DNA from: Solirubrobacteraceae bacterium
GTDB taxonomy: Bacteria > Actinomycetota > Thermoleophilia > Solirubrobacterales > Solirubrobacteraceae
Direction of reading: 5' to 3'
DNA: 7,008 nucleotides
Assembly (NCBI GenBank): GCA_030149625.1
Contig: JASLHP010000181.1
Span: forward strand, 1 to 7,008
Position 1 is the first letter of the stretch. Each line of letters begins with the position of its first letter. Below are positions 1-5,382 of the stretch, piece by piece. The translations under genes were made by a program, and so were the position numbers. The notes under the pieces are model-generated. The model saw only the letters and a list, made by a program, of their open reading frames with translations. It did no database searches and was not told the origin of the DNA.

Positions 1-383
1 GAGGCACGCCGTCATCCCCGTGCGAGCTCGAACAAACCAAGCAAGAAGCCGAACGCAGCGTCGCCAGGGTCGAAGCAGAACGTCAGCAGCATGCGCGTGA
101 ACATCAAGAACCAGAAGAGGCCGTGCTCAAACGGCGGGAGGAAGCGGCATCACACGTGCCGTCCTGCATCGTGCCGGCGCTAAAAGGGGACACGTTGAAG
201 GCCGCGCGACGAGCGATCGACAAGTCTCACTGCCGTCTGGGCGAGGTCCGCGAGCCCGATCGCGCTCGCGGGATGCTCATAGTTGTCGGCCAGAGCCACC
301 GGTATGGTGTGAAGCTTGCTGGTGGGGCAGCGATCGCCGTGACAATGGGAACGGCTCGGCCTAGACATCGCCGACCAAGCTGA
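1..383 (+). CDS. C-terminal part of a PASTA-domain protein (5' end outside window)
   Basis: The frame is open from base 3 to the TGA at 381-383, giving 126 visible residues with no start required inside the window, so this is the tail of a longer gene. Visible residues about 8-49 are rich in Glu, Gln, Arg and Ala without Gly, and look like a charged helix or short coiled coil. Residues about 55-118 resemble a PASTA domain: a Cys-x-Val-Pro opening, LKGDTLKAARRAI as the first helix, then Gly-Glu-Val, then a G-V-K-L-A-G-G-A-A-I-A-V-T end strand. Cys55 and Cys77 sit where many actinobacterial secreted PASTA domains carry a Cys pair, so a disulfide is likely. PASTA domains bind peptidoglycan or act as extracellular spacers; the parent protein is therefore probably exported or membrane-anchored, but its catalytic or main domain is not visible. 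A GTG at 123 could be taken for a start, but it lies inside the helix and is not needed. Confidence 0.68.
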   Translation, partial: GTPSSPCELEQTKQEAERSVARVEAERQQHAREHQEPEEAVLKRREEAASHVPSCIVPALKGDTLKAARRAIDKSHCRLGEVREPDRARGMLIVVGQSHRYGVKLAGGAAIAVTMGTARPRHRRPS

Positions 384-728
384 GCGCACAGTCGGCTCGC
401 CGCATACGCGGATGATCTTCGTGAGAGAGGCGCGTCTTGGCCGGCTCCGCATCACACAGCCGGAACCGTCGCTGCTTGATCTTGCGACCGTCGCGAGACG
501 GCTACGCCAAAGACAGACGCGGAGCGCACACGACCACGGGGTTTGCGCAACGTACGACCCTCTCCACTGACGTGTCGGGACATCGGAGACGCGAGTCTCG
601 GGTGGCAACAGGCATCTCAGGCTCCTCGGAGTGGTTGCCGCGCTGACTGCCCGGTCTGATTTCAGCCAGACATTGGCGCCGTGGCCTGTCACGCTGCCCC
701 AAAGCAGCCATGACCGAGGGGAGATCGG
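384..728. other. Gene-free stretch upstream of the first hydrolase
   Basis: I find no convincing protein in either strand here; the available frames are short, Arg/Ser-rich and unlike known families. Two small inverted repeats, CCGTC-GCGA-GACGG (488-501) and GAGAC-GCGA-GTCTC (586-599), would both form 5-bp hairpins with GNRA-type tetraloops in RNA. The promoter of the downstream hydrolase gene should lie in this region, but I cannot pick out a reliable -35/-10 pair. It may include decayed coding sequence. Confidence 0.5.
716..723 (+). promoter_or_regulatory. Ribosome binding site of the first hydrolase
   Basis: GAGGGGAG lies five bases before the ATG at 729. It selects this ATG over the out-of-frame ATG at 710. 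Confidence 0.65.
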
Positions 729-1682
729 ATGCACAGCGAAACGGCCCACCCGCCAGACTCGACGCGACGTCAGGATCTCAGCTTCCGGTCGAACTCCGAG
801 CACTGTGCGGCATGGCTGTATCCTGCCCGCGGCACCGCGGGGAAGGCGCCGATTGTCGTGATGGCTCACGGCCTCTCGGGTACCCGCCGGGATGGTCTCG
901 GACCGTTCGCCGAGCGGTTCGCCGAGACCGGCATCGCGGCGCTCGTCTTCGACCATCGCGGCTTCGGCGACAGCGAAGGCGAGCCTGACCTCTTCTACCC
1001 CCGCCGCCAGCTCGAGGACTGGGCGGCGGCGATTGCCTTCGCGCGCTCCCTTCCCGGCATTGACCCCGACCGGGTCGCGACCTTTGGCTCCTCGATGGGC
1101 GGAGGGAATGCTCTCGCCGCGGCCGCCGCGGACAAGGGAATCGCCGCCGTGGTCAGCCAGGTCCCGTTCCTGGACATGCTCGCCCAGGCGCATCGCGCCT
1201 CGTCGCGCACCAACCTGCGGATGCTCGCGGCCGCGGTCAGAGGCCGCCACCTGCGCGCGATCGGCCAGCCGAACGAGCCAGCATTCATCAACGCCCCGGG
1301 CGGTCAGGAGGGTTGGCTGCACGTCGTCTCGATTGGCGAGGACAGCCGCTGGCGCGACCGCGTCTCCTCGCGCTGGCTGCTCGGCCGCCCCTACCGTCCG
1401 GTTCGCCACGCTCGCCGGCTGCACTGCCCGTGGCTCGTCTGCGTCGGAGAGGCCGATCGGGTGGCCCGGCCGGGACCGGCGATCCGGGCCGCGAGGAGGG
1501 CTCGATACGGCGAGCTGCGCACCTACCCCGGGGTCGACCACTTCGACATCTACGACGGTCCCGAGCACGAGCGCGTCGTGGCGGACGAGGTCGAGTTCCT
1601 GCGGCGGACCCTCGGTCTGGTCAGCCCGCCATCGGCGGATGCGCCTTCGGCGCCACCAGGCAAGCGCAAAGGTCGGCCGTAA
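729..1682 (+). CDS. Serine alpha/beta hydrolase (YcjY/peptidase S15-like)
   Basis: Predicted cytoplasmic alpha/beta-hydrolase of 317 residues that should cleave an ester, thioester or amide; the substrate is unknown. The order of motifs is complete: an N-terminal beta hairpin with CAAWLYP (26-32), the oxyanion-hole strand VVMAHG (43-48), the strand-turn VFDHRGFGDSEG (73-84), the nucleophile elbow G-S-S-M-G (120-124, Ser122), the acid in CVGEAD (Asp243) and the base in GVDHFD (His271). Such triads are typical of the broad YcjY/S9/S15-like hydrolases, many of unknown substrate. The ATG at 729 is supported by a GAGGGGAG ribosome site at 716-723 with a 5-base gap. There is no signal peptide. The last 20 residues are Pro/Lys-rich and probably disordered. 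It is followed 43 bases later by the NTF2-like gene on the same strand, with a hairpin between. Fold confident, function not. Confidence 0.9.
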   Translation: MHSETAHPPDSTRRQDLSFRSNSEHCAAWLYPARGTAGKAPIVVMAHGLSGTRRDGLGPFAERFAETGIAALVFDHRGFGDSEGEPDLFYPRRQLEDWAAAIAFARSLPGIDPDRVATFGSSMGGGNALAAAAADKGIAAVVSQVPFLDMLAQAHRASSRTNLRMLAAAVRGRHLRAIGQPNEPAFINAPGGQEGWLHVVSIGEDSRWRDRVSSRWLLGRPYRPVRHARRLHCPWLVCVGEADRVARPGPAIRAARRARYGELRTYPGVDHFDIYDGPEHERVVADEVEFLRRTLGLVSPPSADAPSAPPGKRKGRP

Positions 1683-1692
1683 CGTTCAAGTC

Positions 1693-1711
1693 AACGCGCG
1701 GCCGGCGCGTT
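1693..1711. terminator. Hairpin between hydrolase and NTF2-like gene, possible weak terminator or attenuator
   Basis: AACGCGC-GGCCG-GCGCGTT is a perfect 7-bp inverted repeat with a 5-base loop, starting 11 bases after the hydrolase TAA and ending 14 bases before the next ATG. No T-tract follows, so it is not a canonical intrinsic terminator. It could reduce read-through, protect the upstream 3' end, or affect translation of the next gene. Confidence 0.35.
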
Positions 1712-1725
1712 AAGCTCGCTTGCCG

Positions 1726-2187
1726 ATGGCGGACCTTGGCGTTGGAGACGCGATCGACCGGTACCTGGCCGCCGCGCGGTCAAACGATATCGACGCCCTG
1801 ATCGACACGCTGGCGGACGAGCCCGAGCTGATCTCGCCACTGTCGGGGCGAATGGTGTTCCGCGGCCGGGAGGATCTGCGCGTGTTGCTGCGGGTTGTTT
1901 ACGGCAGCCTGCGCGGCGTCAGCTGGCAGGCGCCGCTACGCGATGGCAATCGGTGTGTGACGCTTGGCGAGTCGCGGGTCGGGCTGGCGCACCGCTACGA
2001 CGTGACCATGTTCGAGCTCGCCGAGGACGGACGTATCCAGCGGATCAGGCCGTTCGTGCGCCCATGGCTAGCGTTGACCGTCGACGCGCTCGTCGTCGGG
2101 CCGAAGATGGCGCTGCATCTCGGCGTCGTCTGGCGCTCGCTGCGCAAGCCCCGCGATGCTCGGCCCGCGCGCGGCGGGTCACCGTAG
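1726..2187 (+). CDS. NTF2/SnoaL-like small protein
   Basis: A 153-residue protein of the cone-shaped NTF2-like fold, read from the ATG at 1726. A TTG two codons earlier (1720) is possible; neither has a clear ribosome site. The N-terminal helices (IDRYLAAARSNDIDALIDTLAD, about 7-28) and the strand holding ELISPLSGRMVFRGRED, followed by a Leu/Val-rich helix, match the SnoaL_2-type pattern in which a pocket forms between a curved sheet and helices. A conserved-looking RPWLALTVDAL segment (about 112-122) follows the strand FELAEDGRIQRIRPF. The tail (about 137-153) is Arg/Pro-rich. Family members include isomerases, cyclases, hydrolases and non-enzymatic binders, so no reaction can be assigned. 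It lies in the same direction as the upstream hydrolase and could share a transcript unless the hairpin at 1693-1711 blocks it. Confidence 0.8.
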   Translation: MADLGVGDAIDRYLAAARSNDIDALIDTLADEPELISPLSGRMVFRGREDLRVLLRVVYGSLRGVSWQAPLRDGNRCVTLGESRVGLAHRYDVTMFELAEDGRIQRIRPFVRPWLALTVDALVVGPKMALHLGVVWRSLRKPRDARPARGGSP

Positions 2188-2203
2188 CCTCTATCAGCTG
2201 AAG

Positions 2204-2794
2204 ATGACGCGAGAGGGCGACGAGCGCGATCGCGAGACGACCCTCGTGCGGCCATGGGCGGGGCGCTTTCTGGGGCAGCCGGGCCTACTGTCGTATGTCG
2301 GCCAGGGCGGCTCCTCGGATCGCCACTCACACCACGCGCCGCAACCGGCGCGGCCACCGGCTCCATCGCTGTCAGAGCCGGTGATCGATGCGCTCGCGTA
2401 TCTCGATGCGTCACTCGACCATTCTCCCCGGCTCGTGCAGGCCGCCCGCGCCGCGAACATCTCTCCGTCGCGGCTGACGCAGCTGTTCTCCGCGCAGGTC
2501 GGCATCCCGTTTCGCCGGTTCGTGCTGTGGTTGCGGCTGCGACGCGGCGCCGAGCACGTCTGGGAGAGCCGGTCCCTCACCGAGGCCGCGCACGCCGCCG
2601 GGTTCAGCGATCTGGCGCACTTCAGTCGCGTCTGCCGCGCGACGTTCGGCGTTGCCCCACGGGCCTGCTCGCGATGGCGCCGATCTGCGCGTCGTGGCCG
2701 CCCACGCAGAGCCAGGCCGCGCGATCAGTCCCCCGTGAGCCCTGACAAAAGCGTGGCGATGACGGTCCGCATCTGCCCGCTTGCGGCGGCCTGA
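2204..2794 (+). CDS. AraC-family regulator with truncated sensor domain
   Basis: With the ATG at 2204 the protein has 196 residues. An upstream ATG at 2156 would overlap the previous gene by 32 bases, and neither start has a clear ribosome site. The C-terminal AraC DNA-binding domain is intact: the first helix-turn-helix at about 77-100 (LVQAARAANISPSRLTQLFSAQVG), the linker FRRFVLWLRLRRG, and the second at about 125-152 (LTEAAHAAGFSDLAHFSRVCRATFGVAP). Residues 28-47 (LLSYVGQGGSSDRHSHHAPQ) look like the opening strands of the cupin sensor typical of such regulators, but the text jumps almost at once to the DNA-binding domain at about 58; full-length relatives usually have some 100 residues of cupin here. 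After PRA (153) a basic tail of about 43 residues runs on, and its last 70 bases overlap the TetR gene in antisense. The gene may be a working DNA-binding module without its effector domain, or may be decaying. Confidence 0.75.
   Translation: MTREGDERDRETTLVRPWAGRFLGQPGLLSYVGQGGSSDRHSHHAPQPARPPAPSLSEPVIDALAYLDASLDHSPRLVQAARAANISPSRLTQLFSAQVGIPFRRFVLWLRLRRGAEHVWESRSLTEAAHAAGFSDLAHFSRVCRATFGVAPRACSRWRRSARRGRPRRARPRDQSPVSPDKSVAMTVRICPLAAA
2336..2351. repeat. Inverted repeat at the point where the AraC sensor domain breaks off
   Basis: GCGCCG-CAAC-CGGCGC gives perfect 6-bp arms around a 4-base loop. It codes for the junction between the cupin remnant (HSHHAPQ) and the Pro-rich linker of the AraC-type protein. 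Its position suggests a possible role in the deletion, but GC-rich short palindromes are common here by chance. Confidence 0.35.
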
Positions 2795-3330
2795 TCCTCG
2801 GAGCGGGCCACATACAGCCCGGCCTCGTCGAGCGCTCCCACGAGCACGTGGGCTAGGGCGCGCGCGGGCTGGGGCGGGATCCGTCCGACCTCGATCGCAT
2901 GGGTGAGGAGACCTTCGATCAGGCCGAGGCTGTAGCGCATGCCGATCTCTCGCCAGCGCTGCCATCCGAGCACGGCCGGCCCGTCGAGCAGCACGATCTG
3001 CTGGACCTCCTGCTCGCCGCACGCGTCCAGCCAGGCGCCCGCGCCGAGGATCATCACCTCGATCGGATCGGTTGCCCCGGCCGCGGCGATCAGCTCGTCG
3101 AGGCGGCGGACGAGGTCCTCCTCGATCGTCTCGTAGACCGCCTCGAACAGCCCCGCCTTGTCGGCGAACTGGTGGTAGAGCGCGCCCCTGGTGACCCCGG
3201 CGGCGCGGACGATCGTCTCGGTGCCCACGCCACCGAACCCGTGCGCCGCAAACAGCGGTCGCGCGGCCGCTACGAGGGCGGCGCGGGTGGCGGCGGAGCG
3301 GTCATTTTGGGATCGGCGCTTGACTTGCAT
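2725..3330 (-). CDS. TetR-family repressor, divergent from the Asp-nucleophile hydrolase
   Basis: A 201-residue TetR/AcrR-type protein, the usual family length. The N-terminal DNA-binding domain (about 12-58) shows the family pattern: helix 1 ATRAALVAAARPLFAAHGFGG, then VGTETIVRAAGV, then the recognition region TRGALYHQFADKAGLFEAVYE. The C-terminal ligand/dimer domain contains VLLDGPAVLGWQRWREI (about 113-129), a segment common in actinobacterial TetR proteins. The ATG at 3328-3330 is the only Met near the domain start. There is no Shine-Dalgarno sequence before it, and a possible -10 lies 8 bases upstream, so the mRNA may be leaderless. The start codon lies within the palindromic operator at 3328-3346, which points to autorepression and control of the divergent hydrolase gene. 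The inducer is unknown. The 3' end overlaps the AraC gene in antisense by 70 bases. Confidence 0.92.
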   Translation of the reverse strand: MQVKRRSQNDRSAATRAALVAAARPLFAAHGFGGVGTETIVRAAGVTRGALYHQFADKAGLFEAVYETIEEDLVRRLDELIAAAGATDPIEVMILGAGAWLDACGEQEVQQIVLLDGPAVLGWQRWREIGMRYSLGLIEGLLTHAIEVGRIPPQPARALAHVLVGALDEAGLYVARSEDQAAASGQMRTVIATLLSGLTGD

Positions 3331-3348
3331 ACAGACAGTATGTATGTT
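3320..3348 (+). promoter_or_regulatory. Promoter of the Asp-nucleophile hydrolase
   Basis: TTGACT (3320-3325, 5 of 6 to the sigma-70 -35 consensus), an exact 17-base spacer, then TATGTT (3343-3348, 4 of 6 to the -10). Transcription would begin near 3355, giving a leader of about 33 bases that contains the ribosome site AAGGAG at 3376-3381. The palindrome 3328-3346 overlaps it. Confidence 0.6.
3328..3346. promoter_or_regulatory. Probable TetR operator
   Basis: CATACA-GACAGTA-TGTATG is a 19-bp palindrome in which 8 of 9 base pairs are symmetric. It lies between the divergent TetR and hydrolase genes, covering the TetR start codon, most of the -35/-10 spacer of the hydrolase promoter and part of its -10. 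Its size, AT-rich arms and position fit TetR-family operators. Binding would block both promoters. Confidence 0.75.
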
Positions 3349-3367
3349 GCGTGCAGAGTGTACGCAA
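3339..3367 (-). promoter_or_regulatory. Possible promoter of the TetR gene
   Basis: Read on the minus strand: TTGCGT (3367-3362), a 17-base spacer, then TACATA (3344-3339). The -10 match is only 3 of 6. Its -10 overlaps the opposing hydrolase -10, so the promoters would be face to face and compete. The start point would fall at or next to the ATG at 3330, consistent with a leaderless message. Confidence 0.4.
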
Positions 3368-3387
3368 ATTAGAGCAAGGAGCAGACA

Positions 3388-4248
3388 ATGCCTACTGTCG
3401 ATCTGTCCCACGGCAGCGTGAGCTATCGCGTCGCCGGCCCGCCGCGGGCCGCGGCGCCGCCCGTAGTGTTCGTGCACGGATTCCTCGTCAACGCCACGCT
3501 GTGGTCGAAGACCGCGGACGCGCTCGCGACCGCCGGAGTTCGCAGCTATGCGCCCGACCTGCCGCTGGGCTCGCACACGATTCCTCTCGGTGCTCAGGCC
3601 GATCAATCTCCCCGCGGCATCGCCCGCCAGATCGTCGCTTTCATCGAGGCGCTGGAGCTCGACGACGTGACGCTCGTCGGCAACGACACCGGCGGCGCGC
3701 TGTGTCAGTTTCTGCTCGACTGCGACGCGTCGCGCGTCGGGCGCGTCGTGTTGACCAACTGCGACGCGTTCACCAACTTCCCGCCGGCGCCGTTCGACCA
3801 GCTGTTCAAGGCGTTCCGCAGCCCGCGCATGATTCGCACGCTGCTGGCGCCGATGCGGGCTAGCGCCGTCCGGCACTCGCCCGCGGGCTTCGGGTTGCTC
3901 GTGAACACGCCGCTCGACGCCGACCAGACACGAGCGTGGGTCGAGCCGTGCCTGAGCGACGCGGCGATCCGTGAGGACGTAGCTCGCTTCGCGCAGAAGG
4001 TGGACCCCAACGATCTCAACGCCGCTTCGGCCAACCTCGCGAGCTTCGCTGGGCCGGCGCTGCTGGTCTGGGGGGCAGGCGATCGGTTCTTCAAGCTCGA
4101 CTACGCCAGGCGACTACGCGACGCTTTCGCCGACGCCCGGCTCGTGGAGATCGAGCATGGCCGCACCTTCGTTCCCCACGACGAGCCCGAGCGTCTGGCC
4201 GACGCGATCGCCGCGTTCCAAGTCGAGCGGGCTGCGCACGTGACGTGA
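3388..4248 (+). CDS. Alpha/beta hydrolase with Asp nucleophile (haloalkane dehalogenase/epoxide hydrolase-like)
   Basis: A 286-residue protein with a complete alpha/beta-hydrolase frame: strand VVFVHGF (26-32, oxyanion HG), strand YAPDLPLGSH (54-63), nucleophile elbow V-G-N-D-T-G-G (97-103) with Asp100 in place of Ser, a cap region from about 130 to 215, and the acid in LLVWGAGD (Asp232). Asp at the nucleophile is the mark of haloalkane dehalogenases, fluoroacetate dehalogenases and epoxide hydrolases. However, the residue after it is Thr rather than the Trp that helps hold halide in haloalkane dehalogenases, so the exact reaction is open. The C-terminal segment EHGRTFVPHDEPERL (256-270) has Thr260 where GHFVP-type enzymes have the catalytic His; His257 and His264 are the nearest. 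The start is fixed by AAGGAG six bases before the ATG. No signal peptide. The gene is almost certainly controlled by the divergent TetR protein. Confidence 0.88.
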   Translation: MPTVDLSHGSVSYRVAGPPRAAAPPVVFVHGFLVNATLWSKTADALATAGVRSYAPDLPLGSHTIPLGAQADQSPRGIARQIVAFIEALELDDVTLVGNDTGGALCQFLLDCDASRVGRVVLTNCDAFTNFPPAPFDQLFKAFRSPRMIRTLLAPMRASAVRHSPAGFGLLVNTPLDADQTRAWVEPCLSDAAIREDVARFAQKVDPNDLNAASANLASFAGPALLVWGAGDRFFKLDYARRLRDAFADARLVEIEHGRTFVPHDEPERLADAIAAFQVERAAHVT

Positions 4249-4260
4249 TGCCGGCTCACG
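4244..4260. terminator. Dyad containing both convergent stop codons, possible weak bidirectional terminator
   Basis: CGTGA-TGCCGGC-TCACG pairs the TGA of the plus-strand hydrolase with the TGA of the minus-strand DUF899 gene in a 5-bp inverted repeat. Only seven bases separate the two genes and no T-tract is evident on either strand, so efficient termination here is doubtful and the transcripts may overlap. Confidence 0.25.
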
Positions 4261-5014
4261 CTTCTGCGTACTCGTCGTGCCGGCGCCACCAGATGCCGCT
4301 CTCGTTGCGCCCCAGCGGGGCGCGGTCGAGCCACGAGTACATGCCCCAGAGGCCGTCGACGCCGCGTCCGTAAGCCGAGTAGGTGTGGAACACCACGCCG
4401 TCCTCGAGCGCGAACGCGCTCATGCCGGGTCCCTCTTTTCTGAAGGTCACGGGATCGGTGCCGGCGCCCGATGCGATCTCGATCAGCCCGGGGCTTTTCT
4501 CCGAGGGCCGGAAGTCGGCGGTGCGAAAGTTGTAATCCACGGCGCCTGACTGCCATTCCTGCTCGGTGTGCGACGTGTGGAAGTCGTAGTTGAAATCGCT
4601 GTCGAACGAAGACGCCCACGGAAAGCTCCAGCCCATCCGTCGCTTGTAGTCCTGCAGCTTCGCCAGCGGCGCTCGCGACACAGCCGTGAACGCGACGTCG
4701 TGATTGAGAAGGTGCACGACCGAGCCGGAGAAGCCATCCGCGATCGCCGAGCACGACGGACACCCGGCGGTGAAGTCGGGTCCGAACATGAAGTGGTAGA
4801 CGATCAGTTGCGAGCGGCCTTTGAAGAGCTCGGCGAGCGACGCGGTGCCGTCATCCGTCTCGAACAGGTACTGCTTCTCGATCGGCACCCATGGCAGCTC
4901 CTGTCGCATCCGGGCCAGCTCGTCGCCGCGCCGCGTCAGCTGCTTCTCGGCGTCGAGCAGCTCGAGCCGCGCTGACAGCCACTGCTCGTGAGTTCCGGTC
5001 CTGTGATCGGTCAT
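4256..5014 (-). CDS. DUF899 thioredoxin-like protein
   Basis: A 252-residue DUF899 (COG4312-type) protein of thioredoxin-like fold. An N-terminal helical region (about 8-42) leads to LPWVPIEKQYLFETDDG; the strand LIVYHFMFGPD (70-80) is followed by the family motif GCPSCSAIADGF with a C-x-x-C pair at Cys85 and Cys88. Later family marks are SFDSDFNYDFH (136-146) and the C-terminal WWRRHDEY (242-249). The C-x-x-C suggests thiol redox chemistry, but the family's function is not established to my knowledge. The ATG at 5014 overlaps the ArsR stop in an ATGA arrangement and has a strong GAGGAGGG ribosome site (plus-strand 5018-5025), so it is translationally coupled to the ArsR gene. It is the last gene of the SRPBCC-ArsR-DUF899 operon. 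The frame stays open further upstream, but that part lies inside the ArsR gene. Confidence 0.9.
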   Translation of the reverse strand: MTDHRTGTHEQWLSARLELLDAEKQLTRRGDELARMRQELPWVPIEKQYLFETDDGTASLAELFKGRSQLIVYHFMFGPDFTAGCPSCSAIADGFSGSVVHLLNHDVAFTAVSRAPLAKLQDYKRRMGWSFPWASSFDSDFNYDFHTSHTEQEWQSGAVDYNFRTADFRPSEKSPGLIEIASGAGTDPVTFRKEGPGMSAFALEDGVVFHTYSAYGRGVDGLWGMYSWLDRAPLGRNESGIWWRRHDEYAEA

Positions 5015-5382
5015 CGTCCCTCCTCGTCGGTGTTTGGATAGCTTCTGTCTTGTGCCTGCACGGACTCGGCGAGCCGCTTGATCCGCGCTAGGCGCCGGTC
5101 CCACTGCGCCGCCACGTGAGCCATCGCTTCGGCGGCGTCGTCCAGCCGCGCGGGCCGGACCACGTAGCGCACTTCACGGCCGCTTCGCTGTCCCGCGACC
5201 AGGCCGACACGGTTCAACACGGCCAGGTGCTTGGCGACGGCCTGCCGGGTGACCGGGAGCGCCTGCGCGAGCGTCGTCGGGGTCGCCTCGCCCTGCTCGA
5301 GCAGCGCGTCGAGCACACGCCGGCGCGTGGGATCGGCCACGGCCGCCCACAGCGCGTCGTCCTCAGCGATGGCTGTCGTCAT
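5011..5382 (-). CDS. ArsR-family regulator without metal-site cysteines
   Basis: A 123-residue winged helix-turn-helix protein. The family signature LWAAVADPTRRRVLDALLEQGEATPTTLAQALPVTRQAVAKHLAVLNRVGLV runs from 11 to 62, with the recognition helix at about 45-57 and a wing RSGREVRYVV at 66-75. There is no Cys at all, so it is not an arsenic- or cadmium-type thiolate metal sensor. It belongs to the non-metal ArsR group that usually sits next to SRPBCC/AHSA1 genes. The ATG at 5382 lies 20 bases inside the upstream SRPBCC gene and has no ribosome site, only a GC-rich pentanucleotide repeat, so translation probably depends on coupling. It most likely represses its own operon through the palindrome at 5892-5906. 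Confidence 0.92.
   Translation of the reverse strand: MTTAIAEDDALWAAVADPTRRRVLDALLEQGEATPTTLAQALPVTRQAVAKHLAVLNRVGLVAGQRSGREVRYVVRPARLDDAAEAMAHVAAQWDRRLARIKRLAESVQAQDRSYPNTDEEGR

Noticed and set aside
180..1568. A 462-codon minus-strand open frame opposite the first hydrolase
   Set aside because: Its product is Arg/Pro/Ala-rich with no recognisable domain, and it lies antisense to a hydrolase with a complete catalytic triad and to the PASTA tail. GC-rich DNA gives long shadow frames.
3331..3876. Extension of the TetR protein upstream to a start near 3876
   Set aside because: It would run antisense through the operator, promoters and half of the hydrolase; the TetR domain begins right after the ATG at 3330 and 201 residues is the usual family length.
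3388..4248. Naming the hydrolase a haloalkane dehalogenase (DhaA/LinB type)
   Set aside because: It has the Asp nucleophile but not the Trp that follows it, nor the canonical His; only the fold and nucleophile class are supported.
4101..4763. A 220-codon minus-strand frame spanning the hydrolase end and the DUF899 gene
   Set aside because: It is in another frame of the same strand as DUF899, whose GCPSC and RRHDEY motifs establish the true frame.
5015..5104. Longer DUF899 start near 5104
   Set aside because: The extra residues lie inside the ArsR gene in another frame, while the ATG at 5014 has a strong ribosome site and an ATGA overlap.
5011..5382. ArsR as an arsenic or heavy-metal sensor
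   Set aside because: It has no cysteine and lies next to an SRPBCC gene rather than metal export or reductase genes.
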